DNA of 32,240 nt from Myxococcales bacterium. Lineage in GTDB: Bacteria; Myxococcota_A; SURF-8. A program made the translations under genes and the position numbers. The stretch's first letter is position 1. Each line of letters starts with the position of its first letter. The DNA is taken from NCBI GenBank assembly GCA_003598065.1, contig QZKR01000138.1, forward strand, positions 1-32,240. The letters run 5' to 3'. Positions 1-7,664 of the stretch are shown piece after piece. The notes beneath the pieces are model-generated. The model ran no database searches. It was not told where the DNA came from and was given only the letters and a program-made list of their open reading frames with translations.

Positions 1-352
1 GTTCGACGGTCCCGCCGCGCCGGCAATGGGCGATCGCCATGCGGCCGAGCCGCGACGACGAGCCGCCGGCCCAGAGAATTTCGAAACGGGCGTCGGAGGA
101 GGACAACAGCGACGAGGCCGTGTAGACGACGTCGCCCGTGTGGACGCGGACGCGCGGTTTTTCCTCGCCGGTCAGATGGTCGCGGTCCTCGCCGTCCCAG
201 CCCGCCGAGCAGATGCCGATCGGCCGGCCGCCGGCAGAGTAGGCTTCGGCGCGCAGGCGGTTTAGGGCCACCGTTTTTCCCGCGCTCTTGCCCGAGCCGA
301 TCATGAACAACGGCCGGGTCGAGCCGGTCATCAAGGCGGCAAGGGTCGTCAC
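1..352 (-). CDS. kamB: KamB-like P-loop protein, lysine 5,6-aminomutase reactivase subunit (5' part, cut by window edge)
   Basis: The reading frame is open from a GTG at 352-350 to the window edge (117 codons). The GTG overlaps the kamA stop in a GTGA arrangement, which implies translational coupling. The N-terminus carries a Walker A-type loop, GSGKSAGKT, around residues 18-26, followed by VALNRL. Further on are the stretches PIGICSAGWDGE and EEKPRVRVHTGDVVYTAS. From memory of the family, this layout (short N-terminus, NAGKT/SAGKT loop, TSxGxDGE, EKPxVxVxxG) matches KamB. KamB is annotated with the MutS-like KamC as the ATPase reactivating the B12/PLP-dependent lysine 5,6-aminomutase KamDE in lysine-fermenting bacteria. 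Position directly after kamA fits. The C-terminal part is outside the window. The alternative is another small P-loop GTPase/ATPase. Confidence 0.7.
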   Translation of the reverse strand, partial: MTTLAALMTGSTRPLFMIGSGKSAGKTVALNRLRAEAYSAGGRPIGICSAGWDGEDRDHLTGEEKPRVRVHTGDVVYTASSLLSSSDARFEILWAGGSSSRLGRMAIAHCRRGGTVE

Positions 353-1611
353 TCGTGTTTCCGCTTCTTCCGTTCCGGCACGGGTCCGATGGTCATCGGG
401 CCGTCGGGCTGCATCATCGCCACGGGGCCTTCCTTCGGCGCGTAGCGCGGATCGCGGCAGGCGTCGTGCAGGCCGCAGCCGGAGCCGACGTCCGGGTTCT
501 CGCGATAGCGGGTGATCGTCCCCTCGAAGTTGCGCAGGACGATCTGTCCCGGCGCCTGCGAGACGACGTAGTTCGGCATGACGGGGATCTTGCCGCCGCC
601 GCCGGGCGCATCGACGACGAAGGTCGGCACGGCCATGCCGGTGGTGTGGCCGCGCAGCGCCTCGATGATCTCGATGCCTCGCGAAACGGGCGTGCGGAAA
701 TGGCTGATGCCGCGCGACAGGTCGCACTGGTAGATGTAGTAGGGCCGCACGCGCGCCTTCATAAGCTCGTGGACGAGGCTCTTCATGACGTGGGGGCAGT
801 CGTTCACCCAGCGCAAAAGCACCGACTGGTTGCCGAGGGGCATGCCGTGGTCGGCCAAGAGCGAGCAGGCGCGGCGCGCCTCGGCGGTCATCTCGCGCGG
901 ATGGTTGAAGTGCGTGTTGACGTACACCGGATGGTAGTTGCGCATCATCCGGCACAGATCCTCCGTGATCCGCATCGGCAGAACCACCGGCGTGCGCGTG
1001 TGTACGCGGATGATCTCGACGTGGGGGATGGCGCGCAGCGTGGAAAGGATCTCTTCCAGTTCGCGGTCGCTCATCACCAGCGGATCGCCGCCGGAGACGA
1101 TCACGTCGCGGATTTCGGAATGGGCGCGGATGTAGTCGTAGGCGGCGGCGAACTGGTCGCGCGTGATGTGCGCGTCCTTCTCGCCCACCAGCCGCCGGCG
1201 CGTGCAGTGGCGGCAGTACATCGAACAGATCTGCGTCACCAGGAAAAGCGCCCGGTCGGGGTAGCGGTGCGTCAGGCCGGGGACGGGCGCGTCCTCGTCC
1301 TCGGCGAGCGGGTCCTCCAGGTCGTCCGGCGAATGCACGGCTTCGGCGCCGACCGGAATCGCCTGCATCCGGATCGGGCAGCGCGGATTGCCAAGCTCGA
1401 TCTGGCTCGCATAGTACGGCGTGATCGCCATGCGGAAATGTTCGAGGCTCTTGCGGACGCCGGCTTCCTCGTCGGTCGTGAGCGCGATCGCTTGTTTCAG
1501 ATCCTCCACCGTGCGCAGGCGATTGGCGATCTGCCATTTCCAATCGTTCCATTCCGCATCGGAGACATTCGCCCAGGGCGCGCGCCCCACAAGATTGGTC
1601 GGGTTGGCCAT
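349..1611 (-). CDS. kamA: Lysine 2,3-aminomutase (radical SAM, PLP)
   Basis: It isomerises L-lysine to L-beta-lysine, the first step of lysine fermentation, in the cytoplasm. The radical SAM cluster motif CSMYCRHC gives Cys129, Cys133 and Cys136 as ligands of the [4Fe-4S] cluster. The PLP-binding motif PGGGGKIPV places the Schiff-base lysine at Lys341. The length (420 aa) is normal for the clostridial-type enzyme. The start at 1611 is preferred over the ATG at 1620, because the Shine-Dalgarno GGAAAGG abuts 1620 directly but sits 9 nt before 1611. It lies 20 nt downstream of kdd and overlaps kamB by 4 nt, so the three probably form one transcript. EpmB-type beta-lysine mutases lack this pathway context, so kamA is the better name. 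Confidence 0.95.
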   Translation of the reverse strand: MANPTNLVGRAPWANVSDAEWNDWKWQIANRLRTVEDLKQAIALTTDEEAGVRKSLEHFRMAITPYYASQIELGNPRCPIRMQAIPVGAEAVHSPDDLEDPLAEDEDAPVPGLTHRYPDRALFLVTQICSMYCRHCTRRRLVGEKDAHITRDQFAAAYDYIRAHSEIRDVIVSGGDPLVMSDRELEEILSTLRAIPHVEIIRVHTRTPVVLPMRITEDLCRMMRNYHPVYVNTHFNHPREMTAEARRACSLLADHGMPLGNQSVLLRWVNDCPHVMKSLVHELMKARVRPYYIYQCDLSRGISHFRTPVSRGIEIIEALRGHTTGMAVPTFVVDAPGGGGKIPVMPNYVVSQAPGQIVLRNFEGTITRYRENPDVGSGCGLHDACRDPRYAPKEGPVAMMQPDGPMTIGPVPERKKRKHE

Positions 1612-1631
1612 CGCTGACATCCTTTCCCGCG

Positions 1632-2684
1632 CTAACCGAGGTAACGCTTCTCGAACTCCTCGCGAATGAAGCGACTTTCGCGAAGCAGTTCCAGAGCGAT
1701 CCGCGCGTGATGTTTCGTGTAGCCGTTGCCGATGATCATCGTCACGTCCTTGCCCACGCCCTCCGCGCCCAGCGCGGCTTTGGTGAAGCTCGTGGCCATG
1801 GAGAAGAAATAGACCGTGCCGCCGTCCCGGCAGGCGAGAATCGCGCCCATCTCGCAGTCGGGCACGTTGACGCAGTTGATGACCACGTCGCAGAGCTTGC
1901 CATCGGTGGCCGTCTCGATCTTCTGCAAAAAATCGACGGCGTCCCGCGCGCTGCCTAAGATCACGTCATCGACAAAAGGCGTCCGTTCGAGGAAGGCGAT
2001 TCGCTCGGGGTTGTGGTTCGCGCCGATCACCCGGCCCGTCACGCCCGCGCGGCGCTTCGCCTCGTAGGCGCAGAGCAGACCCGATTTTCCCGCCGCGCCG
2101 ATGACGAGCACCGTATCCCCCGGTTTGACGAGCTTCGCCGTCTGCGCCGGCGCGCCGGCCACGTCGAGCACGGCCAGGGCCAGCTTCTCCGGGACGTCGG
2201 CGGGCAGTTTGGCCCACACCGCCGATTCGAAAAGGATCGCCTTGCCGTGGACGTCCACCTGATCGCGGTGCTGATGCACGGCGAGGATTTCGTCGATTTT
2301 CAACGGCGTCAAGGACAGCGACACCAGCGAAGCGATCTTGTCGCCGACGGAAAGGTCGATTTTACCTTTCAGCGCGTTTCCGATCGCGGCGACCTTGCCG
2401 ACGAACATTCCGCCCGAGCCCGTCACCGGGTTCTTGTGTTTGCCGAAGCGCGCCACGATGTCGAGAATCGAACGCCGAATCTCGATTTCGTCGTCTTTCG
2501 CCTGCTCCCGGATCTGGGTGAAGCTCGCCGCGTCGATGTTCAAGGTGTTGACGTCGCAGAGGATCTCGTTGTCGTAGAGGACGTCCATGTTGTTATCGAC
2601 GCGCAGGGCGGGCTGAGGCAGAGCGCCTTTCGGTTCGAGGACGCGGTGCAGGCCGTAGCGGCTTCCTTTCGGTTGCGACGACAT
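1632..2684 (-). CDS. kdd: L-erythro-3,5-diaminohexanoate dehydrogenase
   Basis: It performs NAD(P)-dependent oxidative deamination of L-erythro-3,5-diaminohexanoate to 3-keto-5-aminohexanoate in lysine fermentation. The start at 2684 gives the family-typical N-terminus (YGLHRVLEPKGALPQPA) and has GGAAAGGA at 7 nt; the in-frame ATG at 2720 would add 12 unconserved residues. Internal family-like segments are VNTLNIDAASFTQI and KNPVTGSGGMFVGKV, followed by a Rossmann dinucleotide-binding loop VIGAAGKSGLL. At 350 aa the length is as expected for Kdd, which is a medium-chain-dehydrogenase-like protein. Its own promoter lies upstream (2784-2811), so it may head a kdd-kamA-kamB unit apart from kce. 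Confidence 0.93.
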   Translation of the reverse strand: MSSQPKGSRYGLHRVLEPKGALPQPALRVDNNMDVLYDNEILCDVNTLNIDAASFTQIREQAKDDEIEIRRSILDIVARFGKHKNPVTGSGGMFVGKVAAIGNALKGKIDLSVGDKIASLVSLSLTPLKIDEILAVHQHRDQVDVHGKAILFESAVWAKLPADVPEKLALAVLDVAGAPAQTAKLVKPGDTVLVIGAAGKSGLLCAYEAKRRAGVTGRVIGANHNPERIAFLERTPFVDDVILGSARDAVDFLQKIETATDGKLCDVVINCVNVPDCEMGAILACRDGGTVYFFSMATSFTKAALGAEGVGKDVTMIIGNGYTKHHARIALELLRESRFIREEFEKRYLG

Positions 2685-2783
2685 CGGGTTGTCCTTTCCA
2701 TGGGCCAGAGGGAATGTCACAAATCGCGTGTACGCTCACCGGCGCGCCGGGCGCGGGCGCGGCCCGATCTTCCGACCGTCCGG

Positions 2784-2811
2784 ATTATACGCTTGGATTT
2801 GCGAAAGGCAA
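2784..2811 (-). promoter_or_regulatory. Candidate sigma70 promoter for kdd-kamA-kamB
   Basis: On the minus strand, TTGCCT (2811-2806) is followed after 16 nt by a perfect TATAAT (2789-2784). The predicted transcript would start near 2777 and carry a GC-rich leader of about 90 nt before the kdd ATG. The -10 match is exact and the -35 matches 4 of 6 positions. No experimental support is available. Confidence 0.55.
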
Positions 2812-2900
2812 CCTTTTCCTTGCGCGTCGGAATGGGGCAACTTATTGAAGGTAGGGCGGTTTCTCCCGATCGCGGGACTTGTCACAGCGTAGCGGAGGGG

Positions 2901-2981
2901 TGGCATCACTGGCGAAGCGAAACGAAGTGAAGCTTGCCAGTGCATGAAACACGGGCAAGCCTGCGGCTTTGCCCGTGCCAC
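2901..2981. repeat. REP-doublet-like nested palindrome between kce and kdd
   Basis: Two adjacent imperfect hairpins are seen. The first is CACTGGCGAAGC paired with GCTTGCCAGTG (about 2909-2941). The second is CACGGGCAAGCC paired with GGCTTTGCCCGTG (about 2950-2978). An outer GTGGCA/TGCCAC pair flanks the doublet. It sits just after the kce stop in transcription order, so it could end or stabilise the kce mRNA. No clear U-tract follows, so it is not called a rho-independent terminator. Confidence 0.65.
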
Positions 2982-3010
2982 TCTCCTTGAAAGTTGCGTA
3001 GTTGGTCTAG

Positions 3011-3856
3011 TTATAACGATAGGCGATCCGCCCGGTCCGGGGCGATGCCGAGGATGGCCCGCGCCTCGTCGGGGGTGGCCGGTTCGCGGCCCGTTTCCCG
3101 CGCGATCCGCACGACGCGTTCCACGAAGCGGGCGTTGGAGTCGGCGCGAACGCCCTTGGATAGATAGATATTGTCCTCGAAACCGACCCGCACATGCCCG
3201 CCCATGGCGAGCGCCATCAATGTCACGGAGGTCTGGTGGCGGCCGACGGCGGCGGCGGTCCACGTCGCATCCGGACCCGTGCGGCGCACCATTTCAACCA
3301 GCGACGCGGCGGAAGCGTCCAGCGCCCCTGGGATGCCCAGAACGAGATCGAAGTGCTTGTGACCGTTCAGCAAGCCTTCTTCCCAAAGCCGCTGGGCCGA
3401 GAGAATGTGGGAGATGTCGAAGCATTCCAGTTCGGGGAGGATGTCGCGCGCCGCCATCTCGCGGGCGAAATGGCGCATCAAGGGCAGATCGTTGACGAAA
3501 ATTTCCTCGCCGAAGTTCACCGTGCCGCAGTCGAGCGTGGCCATTTCGGGATTCAGGCGCACGGGCTGCAAACGTTCGTCGGCGCTCATGCCCACCGCTC
3601 CGCCGGTGGAAGGCTGGATGATCGGCAGCGGATCGCAAACGTCGCGAATGGCGCGCATCGCGTGGCGGAAAGTCTCCAGGTCCTGCGTCGGGGAGCCGTC
3701 GTCGCGGCGAACGTGCAGATGGATAATCGCCGCTCCGGCTTCGACGGCGCGCCTGGCTTCGGCGGCGAGTTCCCGGGCGGCGATCGGCAGGGCGGGCTGC
3801 TGCTGGCGCGTCACTTCCGCGCCGCAAATCGCGGCGGTGATGATGACTTTCGACAT
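3011..3856 (-). CDS. kce: 3-keto-5-aminohexanoate cleavage enzyme (BKACE family)
   Basis: It condenses 3-keto-5-aminohexanoate with acetyl-CoA to give acetoacetate and 3-aminobutyryl-CoA, a zinc-dependent step of lysine fermentation. The start at 3856 gives MSKVIITAAICGAEVT, typical of the family, with AGGGAG a few nt upstream. An in-frame start at 3889 would add 11 unconserved residues. The residues expected from the characterised Cloacimonas enzyme are present: Glu14, the zinc ligands His46 and His48 in IIHLHVR, and Glu227 in VGFEDN. At 281 aa the length is normal. Other BKACE members act on different beta-keto acids, but the kdd and kamA neighbours fix this one as Kce. Confidence 0.93.
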   Translation of the reverse strand: MSKVIITAAICGAEVTRQQQPALPIAARELAAEARRAVEAGAAIIHLHVRRDDGSPTQDLETFRHAMRAIRDVCDPLPIIQPSTGGAVGMSADERLQPVRLNPEMATLDCGTVNFGEEIFVNDLPLMRHFAREMAARDILPELECFDISHILSAQRLWEEGLLNGHKHFDLVLGIPGALDASAASLVEMVRRTGPDATWTAAAVGRHQTSVTLMALAMGGHVRVGFEDNIYLSKGVRADSNARFVERVVRIARETGREPATPDEARAILGIAPDRADRLSL

Positions 3857-3889
3857 GACGGTCTCCCTCGTCTTCAAAACGACGGCCAC

Positions 3890-3919
3890 ACGCTACCGAA
3901 GAGCGGCCAAGGCTGTCAA
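3890..3919 (-). promoter_or_regulatory. Candidate promoter for kce
   Basis: On the minus strand a perfect TTGACA (3919-3914) is followed after 18 nt by TAGCGT (3895-3890), a weak -10. Transcription would begin near 3883, about 27 nt before the ATG. The AT-rich end of the MITE-like element (from 3929) lies about 10 bp upstream of the -35 box and could have contributed an activating upstream sequence. Confidence 0.4.
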
Positions 3920-3928
3920 TATTTAGGG

Positions 3929-4058
3929 TCCTAAATAAAATGACGCCATACTCAGAAATTGTCATTCCCGCGTAAGCGGGAATCCAGTCTTATTTTAATG
4001 ATTTCTGGACCCCCGCTTTCGCGGGGGTGACAAGAGGAGGCGTTTCATTCGGTTAGGC
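3929..4058 (-). mobile_element. MITE-like palindromic element, copy 1
   Basis: The core is an inverted pair, GTCATTCCCGCGTAAGCG (from 3961) against CGCTTTCGCGGGGGTGAC (ending 4031), each half itself a hairpin. The outer parts align with copy 2 at 8121-8244 in opposite orientation: the 42 bp 3928-3969 resemble the reverse complement of the right end of copy 2, and 4030-4058 resemble its left end. Terminal inverted repeats begin CCTAA and extend with mismatches to about 18 bp (CCTAAATAAAATGACGCC and CCTAACCGAATGAAACGCC). There is no coding capacity, and no clear target-site duplication was found. Confidence 0.7.
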
Positions 4059-4126
4059 GTAGGATGGGCAATTGTCTTGCCCATCCTCCTTGAGAAAATG
4101 ATGGGCATAACAAATGCCCATCCTAC
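4059..4126. repeat. REP-doublet-like nested palindrome
   Basis: Outer perfect 12-bp inverted repeats GTAGGATGGGCA (4059-4070) and TGCCCATCCTAC (4115-4126) enclose two inner hairpins. These are AGGATGGGCA/TGCCCATCCT (4061-4087) and ATGGGCAT/ATGCCCAT (4101-4121). It directly abuts MITE-like copy 1. Such elements are usually dispersed and may be bound by REP-associated transposases, none of which is encoded here. Confidence 0.7.
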
Positions 4127-4202
4127 AAAGCTAAGCCTGGCAACAGTTAAGAAAATCTCGCCCGGGCTGTTGAAATGCAGATAGCGGGAGTCGAAGTTGC
4201 GC

Positions 4203-4208
4203 TATAAT
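4203..4208 (+). promoter_or_regulatory. Candidate -10 box of the lipoprotein gene at 4244
   Basis: A perfect TATAAT lies 35 bp before the ATG, at a suitable distance for a 5' leader of about 30 nt. No convincing -35 box is found 16-18 bp upstream, so the promoter may depend on an activator or be weak. Confidence 0.4.
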
Positions 4209-4243
4209 GACGCCATTGACGATAGGGGATTTGTGCGACGCCG

Positions 4244-4759
4244 ATGAATTGGAAAAAGTTTCTACTTGTCGCCGCCCTGGCGCTGACCGTTGCGGCGTGC
4301 CAGCGCGAGGTGCGGCCGGAAGCGAAGAAACCCGAAGGGCCTCCCTACAATCTTGTCTTCAAATCGCTGGATCCCGCGCCGGATTGGGTGGAAAAGGCGA
4401 ACCTGACCGAGGACGACGATCCCGTCGTCGTCGGCAAGGCGTCGAGCATCGAGGGTCTTTTAGCCGCTCAGCATCTGGCGATGAACGACGCCGTCATCAA
4501 GATCGTTCATGCCTCTTTGGGCGAAGCGGTGCGCGTCGAGCCGCAGATTCAATGGCGCATGGTCCCCGAGGGGATGGCCGTCGATTGCAACGCCGCCGTC
4601 TGGCTCGACGGCAAGCCTGTCCTGATCCGCGACCTGGAAGTCAAAGGAGCCTACTACGAGATATGGGAAAGCGACGGCCAGCGGGTCACCGTGGCCTGGA
4701 TGCGGATGGTCTGGCCCAAGGCGTCGTTGAAACGCCTTCTCTCCGAACACTCGATCTGA
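4244..4759 (+). CDS. Small lipoprotein, LPP20-like in style
   Basis: This 171-residue protein begins with a lipoprotein signal peptide (MNWKKFLLVAALAL, lipobox VAAC, lipid Cys19). The mature part has a PAPDWVEK segment followed by VVVGKASSIEGLLAAQHLAMNDA. This pattern (Pro-x-Trp, then V-G-x-A-S, then an Ala-rich helix) recalls LPP20/FlgT-N-type lipoproteins, though the resemblance is weak and the function is unknown. It is convergent with the membrane protein gene, whose stop lies 7 bp away. AGGGG lies about 13 nt before the ATG, so the ribosome binding site is weak. It is probably exported to the periplasmic face of a membrane. Confidence 0.8.
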   Translation: MNWKKFLLVAALALTVAACQREVRPEAKKPEGPPYNLVFKSLDPAPDWVEKANLTEDDDPVVVGKASSIEGLLAAQHLAMNDAVIKIVHASLGEAVRVEPQIQWRMVPEGMAVDCNAAVWLDGKPVLIRDLEVKGAYYEIWESDGQRVTVAWMRMVWPKASLKRLLSEHSI

Positions 4760-4766
4760 CAGCAAT

Positions 4767-6458
4767 CTAAGGATTGGCCGGCGGTTCTTCCTTTGCCGGC
4801 GGAGACGGCGCGGAGGCGACGCCAGCGACGCGGGCGAAGATCACCGTCTGAACTTGCGGCGGCGAGTCGGCCGGGCGGGGCATGGCGATCGGCAGACTGT
4901 AAGTTTCCTCGAAGGCGAAAAGCTTCCGGTACCAGCGGCATTCGTCCGGCGTCGGTTTGCCTTCTTTTTTGTCCTGCCGGCATTCCAGGCCGAAATAGAT
5001 CCACGTCTGGCCGAGTTGAGGCGGGTCCTGGCCGACCGTTTCGCGGTCGCGGAGGCAAAGTCTGTCGCGGTGTCCGGCGAGGGAATCGGCGAAGAAGCTT
5101 CCGGGCTGCTGGCCGTTTTCGACGCGATAAAGCACGCCGCCGGTCTCGCGCAGCCTGGCCAGCGATTCGCGCTGGAAAGCGAGCAGTTGCTCCTCGACGG
5201 AAGCCGGATGCCGCCGCGCTTCATAGAGCGCCGGTCCGATAAGCAGACCGAGCCAGAGGATGACGATAAGCGGCGTCCAGCGCCCGATCTCGGCGGCCGT
5301 GCGCCAGAGCCCGCCGCCGGCCAAAGGCGAGACAAGAACGACGGCGACGAGCGGCCATGCTCCGGAAGCGGCGAACGCCGCGGGGATTCGGGGCGCGAGG
5401 AAGAGGGCCAGCAAAGCCGCCGGAAGCGCCAGCAAGGCCGGCAGGCGACGCTCTTTCACGCCGAAAGCCAAACCGGCGATCAGCGCCGCCAGCGCCAGCA
5501 AGGGCGGCCATCCCGTCGTCCAGCTCCAGCCCCATTGCCAATCCGCGCCGGAGGCGGAGAGCAGCTTGCTCCGCAGAAAAAGCCCCGCCGCCAGACCGAT
5601 GAGCGCGAGACCGAGTACGCCCGCCCTCTCTTGCCGGCGCTCCACGGACAGGCCTACGCCGAGCGCCAGCAAAATCACGGGCGCGACGAGCGCCGGCGCG
5701 GCAAAGACGACGGAAGCGGTCAGCAGGGCGGCCAACGGCCAGGCGTAATAGGCGCGCGGCCGGCTTGCCATCAGGAGCGTCGCCCAGGCCGCCGTCAGCA
5801 AGGTCAGCGGCAACGTCAAGAAAGCCGTACTGGCCGCATGGGAGAGGAAAAGTCCGCCGCCGCCGGCGATCACCGCCGCCGTCAGGCCGGCCCGGCGGTC
5901 CCTCCAGGTCAGGGCGGCGATGATGAAAATGAAAACCAGGACGAGCGTCGCCGCGCTCCGGGCGATGACGAACAGCGCCAGGTCCGTCGGTTCGATCAGG
6001 CGAAAAAGCTGGATCCACAGCGCCTCATACAGCCCTTCGGGCGGCATGGCGGACGAGGGCGCGAGCCAGTCGCCGAGAGTGCGCGCGATCGCCTGCGCCG
6101 AGGGGAAATAGCGCCCGGGCGCGAGCCAGGGCAGGGTAAGCGCAGGCAAAAGAAGCGCCATCTCCCCAATGCGACGCGCGCAGGGCAGCCGGACCGCGCT
6201 CGCCAGGCCGAATCCCGCCGCGACGAGCGCCAGTGCGCCGCCGACGGCCCAGAAGGCGAAGCCGGCTTTATGCCACGGGCTGCGCACGGCCATGTCGGCG
6301 CGCGGGTTTTCGCAGTGTTCGAGACGATACAGCTCCACGGGGCTCAGAGACGTGTCGATGTTCGGAGCGAGTTCGGCCACGGCGAGGCTCGGCGCGAGAG
6401 CTGCGATAAGAAGCGCCGACGCCAGCGACAAGGATCGCCAAAAAGACTTACCGCGCAT
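4767..6458 (-). CDS. Polytopic membrane protein with soluble C-terminal domain, function unknown
   Basis: The protein has 563 residues. It starts with a hydrophobic segment ending in Ala-x-Ala that looks like a signal peptide (residues 1-28), followed by a short extracytoplasmic stretch and then roughly a dozen hydrophobic segments up to about residue 420. The last 140 residues are soluble and include a small Cys-containing region (RDRLCLRDRE, GLECRQDKKE, TPDECRWYRK) and a Pro-rich end. The arrangement of an N-terminal loop, many helices and a C-terminal domain vaguely resembles GT-C glycosyltransferases or O-antigen-type proteins, but no diagnostic motif was recognised. Its ATG lies inside the end of the protease gene (11-nt overlap), so the two are translationally coupled. 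Confidence 0.8.
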   Translation of the reverse strand: MRGKSFWRSLSLASALLIAALAPSLAVAELAPNIDTSLSPVELYRLEHCENPRADMAVRSPWHKAGFAFWAVGGALALVAAGFGLASAVRLPCARRIGEMALLLPALTLPWLAPGRYFPSAQAIARTLGDWLAPSSAMPPEGLYEALWIQLFRLIEPTDLALFVIARSAATLVLVFIFIIAALTWRDRRAGLTAAVIAGGGGLFLSHAASTAFLTLPLTLLTAAWATLLMASRPRAYYAWPLAALLTASVVFAAPALVAPVILLALGVGLSVERRQERAGVLGLALIGLAAGLFLRSKLLSASGADWQWGWSWTTGWPPLLALAALIAGLAFGVKERRLPALLALPAALLALFLAPRIPAAFAASGAWPLVAVVLVSPLAGGGLWRTAAEIGRWTPLIVILWLGLLIGPALYEARRHPASVEEQLLAFQRESLARLRETGGVLYRVENGQQPGSFFADSLAGHRDRLCLRDRETVGQDPPQLGQTWIYFGLECRQDKKEGKPTPDECRWYRKLFAFEETYSLPIAMPRPADSPPQVQTVIFARVAGVASAPSPPAKEEPPANP

Positions 6459-7521
6459 CGTCTATCGTTTCTTCCAGATAGGGTTTAACGGCATCCCGTG
6501 CTTCCTGGGACAAGGCATTGTAAGTTGTTTTCAATGCCGAAATCACCCACCGCATGCGAACCGCCCGGACGATGGACGGCGCGCCTTCGGTTGTCGAGGC
6601 GCGGACGAGAATGCCCGTCTGCCGGCCGTCCCGGTCGTAGACGCCGCCGCCGCTCATGCCGACGGCCGCGGAGCCTTCCAGGATAAACTCGGCCTCCGGA
6701 TCGTAGGCGACCGAACCTTCCTCGTCGCCCGCATCGGCGAGAGCCGCCAGCGCGGTCTCGATTTCCTCCTCCGACAGAACGCGTCCCACGGCCGCCGCCA
6801 TGTCGCCTCCCTCCGGAGGAGAGGCGGGATAGCCGATCATCAATTCGAGGTCGCCGGACTCCGCGTCCGCCCAGGTCGGCGGCGTTTCGGTCAGGCCGTC
6901 GGGATCGTGCAGCGGCGGGCTCGTAGGCTGAATGGGCTCGGGCACGCCGGGCGCTGGGTCCGTCGAGAGCAATTGTCCGTCGGCGGCGAGCAGGAAGAAA
7001 TCGCGCCGCGGCAGGATATGGCTGTACCCGTCCCGCTTCTGATCGGCGGGAATGGCGGGGTGAAAGAGCAGAAACGAGGCCGATGCTTGCGAGTCCGCGC
7101 CGCCGGCGCCGGACTCCGGCAAGCGGACGAACAAAAATCCCGGCTCGTTTTCGGGATTGAAGAGGGTGGGCGGCGAATCGGCGTCATCCGCGTCGAAACC
7201 TTTCAGAACGTGCGCCGCCGAGGCGACGATCGCCGTGCCGAAGGGCGTGGCGCGCGTCCATACCGACGCCGACCCCGAGGCTCCGCCTTTGACCGCGCGG
7301 CCATACGTGCGAGAAAGCAAACCGTGGCAGGGGTGGTCCGGCCGTTCGAGCAGCGGCGCGACGGGGAAGAGCGCGGTCGCTTCGTCGCAGCGCTCGGGAA
7401 GGGGGGAAGTCGAAGCGTCGTCTTGCGGCGGCGTCTCTCCGCCGCAGCCTACAAGCGCGCCCCCTGAAAAAAGAGCGATAAGCGCGATTTTGATATTTGT
7501 TGCGCTCCAGCGACCGAGCAT
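6448..7521 (-). CDS. Trypsin/HtrA-like serine protease lipoprotein
   Basis: This 357-residue protein has a lipoprotein signal peptide (lipobox ALVGC, lipid Cys26) followed by an acidic, Pro-rich linker. A chymotrypsin-fold catalytic triad can be proposed: His104 in ASAAHVL, Asp174 in RRDFFLL and Ser290 in VGMSGGGVYD, with QTGILV after the serine as in S1 proteases. Met replaces the Asp/Asn usually found before the catalytic Ser. The start at 7521 has AGGAAGG at 7 nt; starts further upstream would run into the bS21 terminator. The end overlaps the membrane protein gene by 11 nt. The protease may act on, or with, that partner in the envelope. The fold assignment is by motif only. Confidence 0.75.
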   Translation of the reverse strand: MLGRWSATNIKIALIALFSGGALVGCGGETPPQDDASTSPLPERCDEATALFPVAPLLERPDHPCHGLLSRTYGRAVKGGASGSASVWTRATPFGTAIVASAAHVLKGFDADDADSPPTLFNPENEPGFLFVRLPESGAGGADSQASASFLLFHPAIPADQKRDGYSHILPRRDFFLLAADGQLLSTDPAPGVPEPIQPTSPPLHDPDGLTETPPTWADAESGDLELMIGYPASPPEGGDMAAAVGRVLSEEEIETALAALADAGDEEGSVAYDPEAEFILEGSAAVGMSGGGVYDRDGRQTGILVRASTTEGAPSIVRAVRMRWVISALKTTYNALSQEARDAVKPYLEETIDDAR

Positions 7522-7554
7522 CGAAAACCCTTCCTGCGCCTGGTTCCCGGCTAA

Positions 7555-7583
7555 ACCATACACCGAACCGGCCTTGTTCTCAA
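7555..7583 (-). promoter_or_regulatory. Candidate promoter of the protease/membrane-protein pair
   Basis: On the minus strand TTGAGA (7583-7578) and TATGGT (7560-7555) are separated by exactly 17 nt. Transcription would start near 7548, 27 nt before the protease ATG. The site lies just downstream of the bS21 terminator, so the pair would be an independent unit. Confidence 0.5.
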
Positions 7584-7610
7584 ACGGTTGCGGTAGCGGA
7601 CCGGCCTGAA

Positions 7611-7640
7611 AACAAAAAGGAGCCCGGAGGCTCCTTTGTT
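7611..7640 (-). terminator. Rho-independent terminator of the bS21 gene
   Basis: A 9-bp perfect stem, AAAGGAGCC/GGCTCCTTT (7616-7624 and 7629-7637), has a 4-nt loop. In the minus-strand RNA it is followed by a U-rich tract (from AACAAAAA at 7611-7618). It lies about 28 nt after the bS21 stop codon. Confidence 0.85.
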
Positions 7641-7664
7641 GCTGCATAGCGTCGATCTGGAAAA

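Noticed and set aside
355..1617. 420-codon plus-strand reading frame opposite kamA
   Set aside because: Antisense shadow of a well-supported gene; Arg/His/Gln-rich translation with no motifs, caused by high GC at third codon positions.
4854..6488. 544-codon plus-strand frame opposite the membrane protein gene
   Set aside because: The translation is a low-complexity Arg/Gln/Glu mixture, while the minus frame gives clear transmembrane segments.
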